NCBI RefSeq assembly: GCF_900129315.1
Contig: NZ_FQUS01000020.1
Location: forward strand, 1 to 64,000
DNA: 64,000 bases
Reading direction: 5' to 3'
Origin: Fodinibius roseus
GTDB lineage: Bacteria; Bacteroidota; Rhodothermia; Balneolales; Balneolaceae
Under the pieces are notes generated by a model. The model was not told the origin of the DNA, searched no databases, and was given only the letters and a program-made list of their open reading frames with translations. Position numbers and translations under genes: made by a program. Shown in pieces: positions 8,633 to 16,961 of the stretch. How positions within the stretch are numbered: position 1 is the first letter of the stretch; the number at the start of each line of letters is the position of its first letter.

Positions 8633-9259
8633 TTACTGATTCATACTTTTAAGAACAACAGCCGCACCGACGACAATGCCCACTCCGGCAAGCGCTACTC
8701 TTTTGAAAAATCCTTCCTTCTTGGTTACGCCTCGTATGTCGCCGTCTTTCTCATAATTAATCCGGGCGTTGGCCACCCGGTACGACACGATCTGATTTCG
8801 CCCGTTGATATCACGGGGACGTACTACGCCGGTCAGATCCATCCTGTGGCGCTCCCCATTTATTTCGGTAGACCGGCTGCCTTCGATAACGAGGTTTCCA
8901 CTGGGGGTGACCTCCGTTACCTCCACGCTCATGACGCCCTCAAGGAGTTGTCCCTGGTTGGTTTCCACCCGTTCATCGGAATCGTAATTGACCTGCGCAC
9001 CGGTCCCGAAGGTGGGCTGAAACGGCATAAAATTGCTCGAGGCAGAGCCCTCCGCCGCAGCGGCTGCATTGGAGCTGTTCTGGGCATCCGAGCTGGTGCT
9101 TCCCGTTATGTTTTCCTGAAGGATAACCGTTATGATGTCCCCGACCTGGCTGGCCGAATTGTCCTCGTACATCGATTGTCCCCATACCGGAACAGCTGCC
9201 ACAAGGGTTAAAACGAATACCAATACCGTATGTCTGATTGTCAAAGCGTTTGTTTCCAT
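8633..9259 (-). CDS. flgH: flagellar L-ring protein, lacking the lipoprotein cysteine
   Basis: FlgH forms the outer-membrane L-ring. The 208-aa product shows the family core (VGDIITVILQENITGSTSS near 38-56, GSRSTEINGERHRM, VRPRDINGRNQIVSYRVANARI). FlgH is normally a lipoprotein, but this protein contains no cysteine at all; it has an ordinary signal peptide ending near VWGQS. In addition the C-terminus carries a hydrophobic segment (VALAGVGIVVGAAVV, about 188-202). Anchoring therefore must differ from the textbook case. It overlaps flgA by 19 bp. Confidence 0.93.
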   Translation of the reverse strand: METNALTIRHTVLVFVLTLVAAVPVWGQSMYEDNSASQVGDIITVILQENITGSTSSDAQNSSNAAAAAEGSASSNFMPFQPTFGTGAQVNYDSDERVETNQGQLLEGVMSVEVTEVTPSGNLVIEGSRSTEINGERHRMDLTGVVRPRDINGRNQIVSYRVANARINYEKDGDIRGVTKKEGFFKRVALAGVGIVVGAAVVLKSMNQ

Positions 9260-10029
9260 TTTGTTATACCCGGACGTATTACTTCGCCCTTATATTTTTT
9301 TCTCGTTTCGTTGCTGTAAATACTGATGATATCCCCTTCGGCTCCATTTTCACGTGCCTCTCCCATAAGCTGAACGCGAACTCCCCGCTTCTCAATAATA
9401 AGCTTCACCCGGTCACCGGCATCGATAATATATTCCCGTACGAGATATGAACGCCGTACCGGCTGTCCCGACAACAACGTTCTGCGGAGTTTGTTGCCGC
9501 TTATCATACCTGCCTCTTCCATCAGATCGCCCTTGTTGCGCCCGAGTGACACCCACTGCTCTTCGAGGTCTCCTTCCCTGATCTCTTCTCCCCTCGAAAT
9601 GCGCCGGATAACCACGGGAAGCTTTTTTTCAATATCCACGGCCAGCTGAATGCTTGCCTTATCGCGGCGGCCGCGATCCCGGTAAACAACGTCAAAGTCG
9701 GTATAGCGCTGCACCTGTCCCTTAAGCTCCACAGCCACAATATTCTCCGCCTCCCGGGCCATCAGGTTTCTCGGTATCCATCGTGCCGTAACCTCAAACC
9801 GGTAGTCCCCCGATGAAAAATGACGGGCAATTTTCGCACGAGCTTTTTTCAGGATGACCTCCTTCGCATCCGTCGCTTTATCCGCACCGGACAGGATCGT
9901 ACCTGCGGCATAAGCGGGGAATCCATCACCGGCCGGGAATCCCGGTCCCGCCGCCGTCGCATATCCTCCCGGAATACCGCCGGTACCGGCGATCAGGGCC
10001 GACATCATACATATCGTTTTGAAGGTCAT
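9241..10029 (-). CDS. flgA: P-ring assembly chaperone FlgA
   Basis: FlgA is a periplasmic chaperone for P-ring assembly. The 262-aa protein has a signal peptide (about 1-26), a variable middle part and a C-terminal SAF domain (VVIRRISRGEEIREGDLEEQWV, then DAGDRVKLIIEKRGVRVQLMGEARENGAEGDII). The last segment is the signature of the family. It overlaps flgH by 19 bp and follows flgG by 15 bp, so the genes are very likely cotranscribed. Confidence 0.93.
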   Translation of the reverse strand: MTFKTICMMSALIAGTGGIPGGYATAAGPGFPAGDGFPAYAAGTILSGADKATDAKEVILKKARAKIARHFSSGDYRFEVTARWIPRNLMAREAENIVAVELKGQVQRYTDFDVVYRDRGRRDKASIQLAVDIEKKLPVVIRRISRGEEIREGDLEEQWVSLGRNKGDLMEEAGMISGNKLRRTLLSGQPVRRSYLVREYIIDAGDRVKLIIEKRGVRVQLMGEARENGAEGDIISIYSNETRKKYKGEVIRPGITKWKQTL

Positions 10030-10044
10030 TGGCTGATCCCCGGC

Positions 10045-10836
10045 TTATCGTTTAATGGAATTGGTGACCGACATCATGTCTTCGGCAGACTGAACCATCT
10101 TGGAGTTGGTCTCATACGCCCGCTGCGCTTCAATGAGCTGCACCATTTCGGTTACGACATCCACATTGGAATCCTCGAGGTATCCCTGGCGCACGACCCC
10201 GAACCCCTCTGCACCCGGACGGTCAATAAAGGGCATGCCCGAGGCCTGAGTTTCCATAAACAAATTATTGCCCCTGGCTTCGAGTCCGCCGGGATTTGAA
10301 AACTTGGCCAGCTCTATCTGTCCCAGTTCGATCTCCTGGTTATCCCCCATCAGGGCCGTTACCGTGCCATCCTGGGACACTTCGACCGCCTTGGCCTCCA
10401 TGGGTACTTCAATAAGGTCGGCCAGCGGCAATCCGGAATTCGTTACCAGCATACCGCTCGAATCGCGGCTAAAATTGCCGTCACGGGTATACCCGATGGT
10501 CCCATCAGGCATCTCCACCTGGAAAAAGCCATCGCCGCTGATTCCCATATCCAGGGGATTGGCCGTCTCGCTCATCGACCCCTGCATATAATTTCGGATT
10601 GTGGAGACCGCGCGCGCACCGTGACCGATTTGCAGGTCCGGGCTGTCATTGGACAGCCTGTTTGCCGCGGCTCCGGGTTTGGAAACCGCTACGTTTTCAT
10701 AAAACAGATCCTGAAAGGCAATCGTGCTGCGTTTAAATCCCGTCGTGCCCACGTTAGCCAGATTATTGGCGATGTTGTCAACGGACTTCTGCTGTGCACT
10801 CATCCCGAGTGCGGCCGTATTTAAAGCTCTAAACAT
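10045..10836 (-). CDS. flgG: flagellar distal rod protein
   Basis: FlgG builds the distal rod through the P- and L-rings. The 263-aa protein begins MFRALNTAALGMSAQQKSVDNIANNLANVGTTGFKRS, the hallmark rod signature. It carries DGFFQVEMPDGTIGYTRDGNFSRD near 92-115 and ends with the C-terminal helix EMVQLIEAQRAYETNSKMVQSAEDMMSVTNSI. Length equals typical FlgG (about 260). It lies directly downstream of flgF. Confidence 0.97.
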   Translation of the reverse strand: MFRALNTAALGMSAQQKSVDNIANNLANVGTTGFKRSTIAFQDLFYENVAVSKPGAAANRLSNDSPDLQIGHGARAVSTIRNYMQGSMSETANPLDMGISGDGFFQVEMPDGTIGYTRDGNFSRDSSGMLVTNSGLPLADLIEVPMEAKAVEVSQDGTVTALMGDNQEIELGQIELAKFSNPGGLEARGNNLFMETQASGMPFIDRPGAEGFGVVRQGYLEDSNVDVVTEMVQLIEAQRAYETNSKMVQSAEDMMSVTNSIKR

Positions 10837-10857
10837 AAGTGTGATATTTTATTAATA

Positions 10858-11616
10858 TTAAAATTGTCCAAGTTTGGATGTAGCCTGTCCCAGCATTTCA
10901 TCGGTCGTTCTGATAGCCCGCTGCTGCGACTCAAAGGTCTTTACGGTCTGCATCATGTCGACCATTTCATTCAGGGGATTGACATTCCCCTTTTCAAAAT
11001 AGCCCTGCATGATGCTGCTGGAGTGATCTTCCGTAAGCATCTCTTCGGTTGCCTTGAAATAGTTGCTCCCCTGGCGTTCCAGCTGAGATGGATCTTCCAC
11101 TCCGACCGTCCGTATCTGGTCATATACTTCATCGTTGATACGAATAGTCCCGTCGGTCGCTACTTCCATGCCGCCCCCGCCATTGTTGGCTTCGGTGGCC
11201 CTGATGAGATCGGGCATATTAATAGGTCCCCCGTTCCCGATAACCTTGCTGCCGTTTCCGTCAACCAGAAATCCGTCCGGATCAATATGGAACCGTCCGT
11301 CGCGCGTCAGCTGCCGCTCCCCGTTCTGTCCCTCGACCATAAAGAATCCCTCGCCTTTGATAGCAAAGTCAAACTCATTGTTCGTAGCCTCCAGCACGCC
11401 CTGCGACATATCGAGATGCTGCCTCGGGATCGTCCGGCTGACTTCCCGGCCGTCCACCTGTTCCTTCACCATCTGGTAAAAGACCTTGTTACCCTTAAAC
11501 CCCGGCGTATTGATATTGGCAAGGTTGTCGGCCGTAACCTCCTGGGTCTTCGACAGCATTTGCATCGCCTGCATCTGCGCTTCTAATCGTTCTAACATGG
11601 TAAGTTCATATCTCAT
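10858..11616 (-). CDS. flgF: flagellar proximal rod protein
   Basis: FlgF is a proximal rod subunit. The 252-aa product has the rod N-terminal motif (TADNLANINTPGFKGNKVFYQ), GEGFFMVEGQNGERQLTRDGRFHID and the C-terminal helix (NEMVDMMQTVKTFESQQRAIRTTDEML). It is closest to FlgF/FlgG, and FlgF is chosen because flgG follows. The ATG at 11616 overlaps the stop of the upstream small gene as ATGA, supporting that start; an internal ATG (11598, MLERLEAQ) is an alternative. Confidence 0.92.
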   Translation of the reverse strand: MRYELTMLERLEAQMQAMQMLSKTQEVTADNLANINTPGFKGNKVFYQMVKEQVDGREVSRTIPRQHLDMSQGVLEATNNEFDFAIKGEGFFMVEGQNGERQLTRDGRFHIDPDGFLVDGNGSKVIGNGGPINMPDLIRATEANNGGGGMEVATDGTIRINDEVYDQIRTVGVEDPSQLERQGSNYFKATEEMLTEDHSSSIMQGYFEKGNVNPLNEMVDMMQTVKTFESQQRAIRTTDEMLGQATSKLGQF

Positions 11617-11867
11617 TTGTGTTTTCGTGCGCCGGGTCCCGCCGGCTTGTGTAGTAGTACCTTCAAATTCTGTGCCACTTCATTATTTGCTGCCTTAACC
11701 GCCGGCCGGGACTCCTCTTTCCTTCCGCTGTATCGCTGTCTCCAAAGCATCGCAGCCTGCTCCTCTGTCTTCCCCGCCCGTACCACCTCCCGCAAAAAGA
11801 GGCCGGTCAAAATGGAAATGTTTTCCGCTTCCGTGGATGTTTTCTCCCTTTTCCCGAAAATAATCAT
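11613..11867 (-). CDS. small conserved-position protein heading the rod operon (unknown)
   Basis: This 84-aa basic, soluble protein matches no family I recognise. Support for it being real is the 4-bp ATGA overlap with flgF, an ATG start, and its place as the first gene of the minus-strand run. The N-terminal half is predicted helical (AENISILTGLFLREVVRAGKTEEQAAMLWRQRY) and the C-terminus is Lys/Arg-rich. The gene lies antisense to an upstream open-frame extension of flhB, which I regard as non-coding. A role as regulator or export helper is only a guess. Confidence 0.65.
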   Translation of the reverse strand: MIIFGKREKTSTEAENISILTGLFLREVVRAGKTEEQAAMLWRQRYSGRKEESRPAVKAANNEVAQNLKVLLHKPAGPGARKHK

Positions 11868-11928
11868 CCGTAATAGTGATAAATCGACCTCCAGGGAAGT
11901 GGTACTGTATTTGTTTTATCTATCCTCT

Positions 11929-13002
11929 ATGGCAGACCAAAACTCAGCTCAGGAAAAAACAGAGGATCCCACACCGCGGAAGCTGGAGAAAGCCCGCGAG
12001 GAAGGGAATGTCAGCGTCAGCAAAGAAATTTCTTCGGTCATGCTGATGCTTGTCTCCCTGTTTACCTTCATCGGGATGGGCAGCTTTATGTACCAGCATG
12101 CGGAAGCTGTCTTTGAAATTTTCTTCCTGAATTCAGCGATGCCTATTGACAATCAAAACCAGGCAATCATGTATCTTAAAGTGGCCTCAACCCATGCCTA
12201 CCAGCTCATGCTCCCGCTGTTTATGATCCTGCTTGCCACTGCTCTTTTTGTCAATCTTGTTCAAACCAAGGCGGCCTTCTCCTTTAAGGCCATACAGCCC
12301 AAGGGAAGTAAAATTAATCCTGTCAACGGCATCAAACGGGTCTTTTCAAAGCGTGGACTGGTCGAACTTGCCAAGGGACTCTTTAAACTGCTGGTCATGG
12401 GCGTGATCGTCTATTCTACCATCCAGGACAATATCGAGCACTTCGTCTCTTTTGCTATCATGCCGCTGGAATACAATATCAGCGAATCGGGCTCTCATAT
12501 CCTGCTGTTTGTCACCAAGGTCCTGGCAGCACTCCTGGTCATGTCTATTGCCGACGCCGCTTACCAGCAGTACCAGCACAAACAGGATCTGAAAATGAGC
12601 AAACAGGAAGTAAAGGATGAGCATAAACAAAGCGAAGGCGACCCGAAAATGAAAGGCAAGCGTAAACAGCTGGGGATGTCTCTTCGAAAGAAGCGGCTTG
12701 ATCACGCCGTCCTCGATTCGGATGTGGTCGTCACCAATCCCGTCCACTACGCTATTGCCCTGCAGTACGATCCCGATGAAACCAATGCCCCTGTCGTGAT
12801 GGCGAAAGGCCAGCGGTTGCGAGCCCAGAAAATAAAAAAACTGGCCAGAGAATATGATATTCCCATCGTGGAAAATAAACCGGTGGCCCAGGCTCTTTTT
12901 GCTTCGGCCGAAGTGGATGAATTCATCCCGGAGGATCTGTTCAGGGCCGTCGCCGAAATTCTGGCGTATGTCTACAAACTCAAAAACAAACACAATATTT
13001 AG
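11929..13002 (+). CDS. flhB: flagellar export apparatus switch protein
   Basis: FlhB is an inner-membrane export-gate protein that switches substrate class after hook completion. From the ATG at 11929 the product is 357 aa and starts with the family motif MADQNSAQEKTEDPTPRKLEKAREEGNV. Four membrane segments lie at about 35-210. The cytoplasmic domain carries the autocleavage loop as Asn270-Pro271-Val272-His273, i.e. NPVH instead of the usual NPTH. The reading frame stays open 312 bp upstream, but that part is antisense to another gene and atypical, so it is excluded. A weak sigma-54-like match (TGGTAC-N5-TTGT, 11900-11914) lies just upstream. Confidence 0.96.
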   Translation: MADQNSAQEKTEDPTPRKLEKAREEGNVSVSKEISSVMLMLVSLFTFIGMGSFMYQHAEAVFEIFFLNSAMPIDNQNQAIMYLKVASTHAYQLMLPLFMILLATALFVNLVQTKAAFSFKAIQPKGSKINPVNGIKRVFSKRGLVELAKGLFKLLVMGVIVYSTIQDNIEHFVSFAIMPLEYNISESGSHILLFVTKVLAALLVMSIADAAYQQYQHKQDLKMSKQEVKDEHKQSEGDPKMKGKRKQLGMSLRKKRLDHAVLDSDVVVTNPVHYAIALQYDPDETNAPVVMAKGQRLRAQKIKKLAREYDIPIVENKPVAQALFASAEVDEFIPEDLFRAVAEILAYVYKLKNKHNI

Positions 13003-13013
13003 CAGCATCAACC

Positions 13014-15116
13014 ATGGCATTATCCGATATCAATACCGCTAAGCTCAGGGACCGGTTTTTCCAGACGGATGTCCTGATCTCTTCCAGTATCATCATGATC
13101 CTGTCGATCATGATTCTCCCTTTTCCCGCCGGACTGATGGATTTTTTCCTGGCGCTTAACATTTCGCTTTCAATCATCGTACTGCTGGTGGCCTTTTATA
13201 CGCTCAAGCCCCTTGAGTTTGCGGTTTTCCCGGGCATGCTGCTTATCCTGACCCTCTTCCGGCTTTCGCTTAATATCGGTACCACGCGTCTCATCCTAAG
13301 CGAAGGCTACGCGGGTTCCATTATCGAATCCTTCGGCGGATTTATCGTTCAGGGCAACTATGTGATCGGGATCATTATTTTTGCCGTACTTATCATTATC
13401 AACTTTGTGGTTATTACCAAGGGAGCCACCCGTATTGCCGAGGTGGCCGCCCGTTTTACCCTCGATGCCATGCCCGGCAAGCAGATGTCTATTGACGCCG
13501 ACCTCAGTGCCGGGCTCATTACCGACCAGGAGGCGAAGGAAAGACGGGAAGAAATTGCGCGGGAAGCCGATTTCTACGGGGCCATGGACGGGGCCAGCAA
13601 GTTTGTCCGCGGTGACGTTATTGCGGGACTCCTGATAACTTTTATCAACATTATTGGCGGACTTGTGATAGGGACCATGCAAAACGGTATGGATCTTACA
13701 GAGGCCGCCAGGGTGTATACCCTGATGACTATAGGCGATGGACTGGTATCGCAGATCCCGGCCCTCCTCATCTCCACCGCTGCAGGTATTATCGTATCAC
13801 GCGCCGCCTCGGAAGGCAATTTAAGCAAGGAGCTCACCTCACAGCTGCTTGGCAATCCCAAAACGCTGGTGCTCGGCGCCTCATTCGTTCTCTTTTTGGG
13901 TATCATGCCCGGCATGCCCTTCATCCCCTTCGGGAGCATGGGAGCGCTTTTCCTCTTCCTGGCCTACAAGCGAAACGAGGATGAAGAACAGGAGCAAAGA
14001 GAAGAAGCCAAACAGCAGCAAGAACTGCCGGACAAAAAAGAGGATCGTGTTGAGGATTACCTGCTGCTCGATACGCTCGAGCTCGAAATCGGGTACAGCC
14101 TCATATCGATGGTGGAAGAACAACAGGGCGGTGACCTGCTCGACCGTATTACTTCCCTCAGAAAACAGCTGGCCACCGAGCTCGGCATTATCATTCCTTC
14201 GGTGAGGGTACGCGATAACGTTCAGCTCGACGCCAACCACTATATTATTAAGATGCGGGGCATTCAACAGGGACAGGGCGAACTCCTGCCCGACTATCAC
14301 CTGGCCCTCCTGCCCTCCGACCTGGATGCCAATATCCAGGGGATAGAGACCAAAGATCCCACCTTCGGCATGGATGCCATCTGGGTAAGCGGAAAAAATA
14401 AATCCCAGGCGGAAAAATTTGGTCTTTCTGTCATTGAGGCGGGAGCGGTCATCACCACTCATCTGATGGAAGTTTTGAAAAAGAATGCCCACAAGCTCAT
14501 CGACCGCCAGATGGTCAAACGGCTGATTGACAATATTGAAGAGCAATCCCCGGCGTTGATTGAAGAACTTGTACCGGAAGGCATGCAGATAGGTGAAATA
14601 CAAAAAGTACTTAAACGCCTGCTGCGGGAACGCATTCCCATCAATAACCTGGTTACCATCCTTGAAACGCTGGCCGATCACTGCAAACAGACCAACAATA
14701 CGGATGTGCTCACAGAATACTGCAGGGCAGCGCTTTCGGAAATTATCACCCGGAAGTTTGTGGGCGGAAGTGATGAGCTGGTGGTGGTCATGATGGATTC
14801 CAACCTCGAATCGCGCCTAATCGAACAGGCCCAGCAGGGCAACCTGAATTCCAACACCCTGGGACTCGATCCCGGTATCGTTGAAGTGGTGTACAAAAAT
14901 GCTTCCGAAACATTTGAACGCATGATTCGCCAGGGGTACGACCCTGTATTGCTGACCTCACCGGTCTTGCGGCACACGCTTTTCGAATTTTTGGCACCAA
15001 TTTTGCCGGAAATAAATGTACTGTCGTATAATGATATCAGCCAGGATGTACAGTTTAAAACATTTGACAGGCTAAGCCTTCAACAAGCAGAATTAAATGA
15101 ACATGCCTCCGTATGA
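13014..15116 (+). CDS. flhA: flagellar export gate protein
   Basis: FlhA is the major export-gate component, with an N-terminal bundle of about eight membrane helices (about 25-330) and a cytoplasmic docking domain (about 350-700). The 700-aa protein has the conserved FHIPEP-type region between helices: DAMPGKQMSIDADLSAGLITDQEAKERR (about 157-184). It also shows GATRIAEVAARFTLDAMPGKQM and the cytoplasmic DLLDRITSLRKQLA. The start follows flhB by 11 bp, and the stop overlaps flhF (ATGA), indicating translational coupling. Confidence 0.97.
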   Translation: MALSDINTAKLRDRFFQTDVLISSSIIMILSIMILPFPAGLMDFFLALNISLSIIVLLVAFYTLKPLEFAVFPGMLLILTLFRLSLNIGTTRLILSEGYAGSIIESFGGFIVQGNYVIGIIIFAVLIIINFVVITKGATRIAEVAARFTLDAMPGKQMSIDADLSAGLITDQEAKERREEIAREADFYGAMDGASKFVRGDVIAGLLITFINIIGGLVIGTMQNGMDLTEAARVYTLMTIGDGLVSQIPALLISTAAGIIVSRAASEGNLSKELTSQLLGNPKTLVLGASFVLFLGIMPGMPFIPFGSMGALFLFLAYKRNEDEEQEQREEAKQQQELPDKKEDRVEDYLLLDTLELEIGYSLISMVEEQQGGDLLDRITSLRKQLATELGIIIPSVRVRDNVQLDANHYIIKMRGIQQGQGELLPDYHLALLPSDLDANIQGIETKDPTFGMDAIWVSGKNKSQAEKFGLSVIEAGAVITTHLMEVLKKNAHKLIDRQMVKRLIDNIEEQSPALIEELVPEGMQIGEIQKVLKRLLRERIPINNLVTILETLADHCKQTNNTDVLTEYCRAALSEIITRKFVGGSDELVVVMMDSNLESRLIEQAQQGNLNSNTLGLDPGIVEVVYKNASETFERMIRQGYDPVLLTSPVLRHTLFEFLAPILPEINVLSYNDISQDVQFKTFDRLSLQQAELNEHASV

Positions 15117-16591
15117 TACTGCATAAATTCTTAGACAAAACAATCGAAGCAGCCAAACAAAGCGCCATGCAGATGTATGGGAACGATCTGTCAACGCTTA
15201 AAGGCATTCTGCAAGATACGGACGATAAAAATGAAGAAGACCGTCCCGGCCGCGACCGCGAGAACGGCGAGGAAGGGGAACGGCTCTTATCGGCCGCTGC
15301 AAAACCCGGGGGTGGGGTGACGTTCGAACGCTCTGAGCAGGGCGATCAAAAGAAATCGGCCGCCGTTGAATCAAAATTAACGGCCATACGGGCGTATGCG
15401 GCCCGGCAGACGGCTTCTGACATCAATGAAATCAACGGATGGAAGGAACCGGCCGTCGGGGCCTTGCCCTCCGAAAAATCCAGCAGAGCCAAAAATCCGC
15501 CCGACAACCCTGCCACTAAACAGGTATACAGCAGAAAAGACCTGCGGGGACCGGGACGCGCCGCCGGTTCGGCAGCGAATGATAACACGGCTGTTCGAAA
15601 TAACAGGAGCACTGGGAGTAAGAAAAAAGAGGAATCCGGCGCACGGGACGGACAGCCATTTCGAAATGTTGCTAAAACGAGGCCCGGCCTGGCCAGCAAT
15701 AGCCGGCCGAAAGAGTCTTCCGGACCCGGGGCCGGGGAAAAGGAATCCCCCCTGCTCCGGCGGCTGGACCGGTTAGAATCGCTGATGCACCTTACCTTGT
15801 CTTCGGCTGATCTCAGCCATGCTTCCCATCCGGCTTACCATAAACTTCTGCATAAAGGCGTACCCAAGCGACTTATTTCCGATTGGTTTCATACCCTATC
15901 AAACCAGGGAATTCATCCCGGGGAACAGCAGAAGCTGTTTAACTCAAAGCTTTCGAACATCATTTGTGAAGTGATCACAAAAGCCAAAGCGCGTTCGGGG
16001 GGAAAACTGTTATTTTTTATGGGCCGATCGGGCACGGGCAAAACGCACCTTATCATGAAACTAAGCCAACACCCCCGTTTAATGGCAGACAAAAAAATAG
16101 CCGTTGCCTCCCTGGAACCCCCGGCAGGAACAAACCACCCGTATTATACCATTTTAGCACCCTTTTGCAGGGATCGTGATCTCCCCTACTACCGGCTCAG
16201 AGCGGGAACTACGGCTGATGCCATGATCAAAGAATGGAAGCAGTTTGACCATATCCTTATTGATACACCCTCCGTGGAAAAAATAGAGGAAAATAGCTTC
16301 AAACAGTTGATGGAGGTCAAAGATCAGCTGAAGTCGGCCTACAGCTCCGAGACACATTATGTAGTTAATACAGCCGTCAACGGGGTCGCTTTCCATGATC
16401 CGCTGGCCGCCCGGACAGAGTCCGATCACCTTGCACTTACTCACATTGACAAATCCGACAGGTGGGGACAGACCGTCCAGCTGATCGCGCAGACAGACTA
16501 CAGCCTGCGTTTTATCAGCAGCGGAGAAACGATCCCCGATGATTTTGATATCTTTGATCCGGAACGCTTTGCAGAAAATCTGCTCAACTGA
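15113..16591 (+). CDS. flhF: FlhF-like SRP-family GTPase with divergent motifs
   Basis: The position (flhA overlap, fliA downstream) and layout identify FlhF, an SRP-type GTPase that places the flagellum. The 492 aa comprise a disordered Lys/Arg/Gly-rich B-domain-like region (about 40-210) and a C-terminal G domain. The P-loop reads GRSGTGKTHL (Gly304, Lys310-Thr311). Other motifs are eroded: G3 DTAGR appears as DTPSV, G4 TKLD as THID, and G5 resembles SSGETIPDDF. The typical QTDKYRIAA adenine/guanine-contact stretch is replaced by ASLEPPAGTNHP. Nucleotide binding seems possible, but GTP specificity is doubtful. Confidence 0.85.
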   Translation: MILHKFLDKTIEAAKQSAMQMYGNDLSTLKGILQDTDDKNEEDRPGRDRENGEEGERLLSAAAKPGGGVTFERSEQGDQKKSAAVESKLTAIRAYAARQTASDINEINGWKEPAVGALPSEKSSRAKNPPDNPATKQVYSRKDLRGPGRAAGSAANDNTAVRNNRSTGSKKKEESGARDGQPFRNVAKTRPGLASNSRPKESSGPGAGEKESPLLRRLDRLESLMHLTLSSADLSHASHPAYHKLLHKGVPKRLISDWFHTLSNQGIHPGEQQKLFNSKLSNIICEVITKAKARSGGKLLFFMGRSGTGKTHLIMKLSQHPRLMADKKIAVASLEPPAGTNHPYYTILAPFCRDRDLPYYRLRAGTTADAMIKEWKQFDHILIDTPSVEKIEENSFKQLMEVKDQLKSAYSSETHYVVNTAVNGVAFHDPLAARTESDHLALTHIDKSDRWGQTVQLIAQTDYSLRFISSGETIPDDFDIFDPERFAENLLN

Positions 16592-16727
16592 CACAGGCAA
16601 GGTATTATGCTACGTTGAAACAATAAATTTGAAACAAATGCTATTACAGCTGAATACATATGTTATGATGATCATTTATAAATCCCGTTTTCAAAACAAA
16701 ACACGTTAACCCAATTGGGGAAATACT

Positions 16728-16961
16728 ATGTTATTACGTTTAGTTACCGTTATCTCACTTATACAATTCCTGTTATTGATGATCTCCGGCGAGAGTATTA
16801 ATATCGCTCTTTACAGAAGCTTGCTTGTCTTTCTTATTTTATTCTCGCTTGTATATCTTTCGATATTTCTCCTGAATATTATCCAGGACAACAAAACCGT
16901 TTCTAATACCGGCGCCCAAACCGAAGACAACAATCCCTCGAATAACAGCGAAGAACAATGA
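16728..16961 (+). CDS. small two-helix membrane protein between flhF and fliA (unknown)
   Basis: This 77-aa protein has two hydrophobic segments (about 2-20 and 27-50) and a hydrophilic, Asn/Glu-rich tail, suggesting a helical hairpin in the inner membrane. Its stop overlaps the fliA start (ATGA), so it is probably translated with the sigma factor. In many bacteria this slot holds flhG (a MinD-like ATPase), which is absent here. A role as membrane partner of FlhF or FliA is speculation. A 136-bp gap separates it from flhF, so a promoter could lie there. Confidence 0.7.
   Translation: MLLRLVTVISLIQFLLLMISGESINIALYRSLLVFLILFSLVYLSIFLLNIIQDNKTVSNTGAQTEDNNPSNNSEEQ

Noticed and set aside
11900-11914. 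sigma-54-like TGGTAC-N5-TTGT before flhB
   Set aside because: The -12 GC is replaced by GT and the start would fall about three bases before the ATG; too weak to list as a promoter.
11617-11928. 104-residue upstream extension of flhB
   Set aside because: The family start MADQNSAQEKTEDPTPRK is at 11929; the extension is antisense to the coupled 84-aa gene and has no FlhB similarity.
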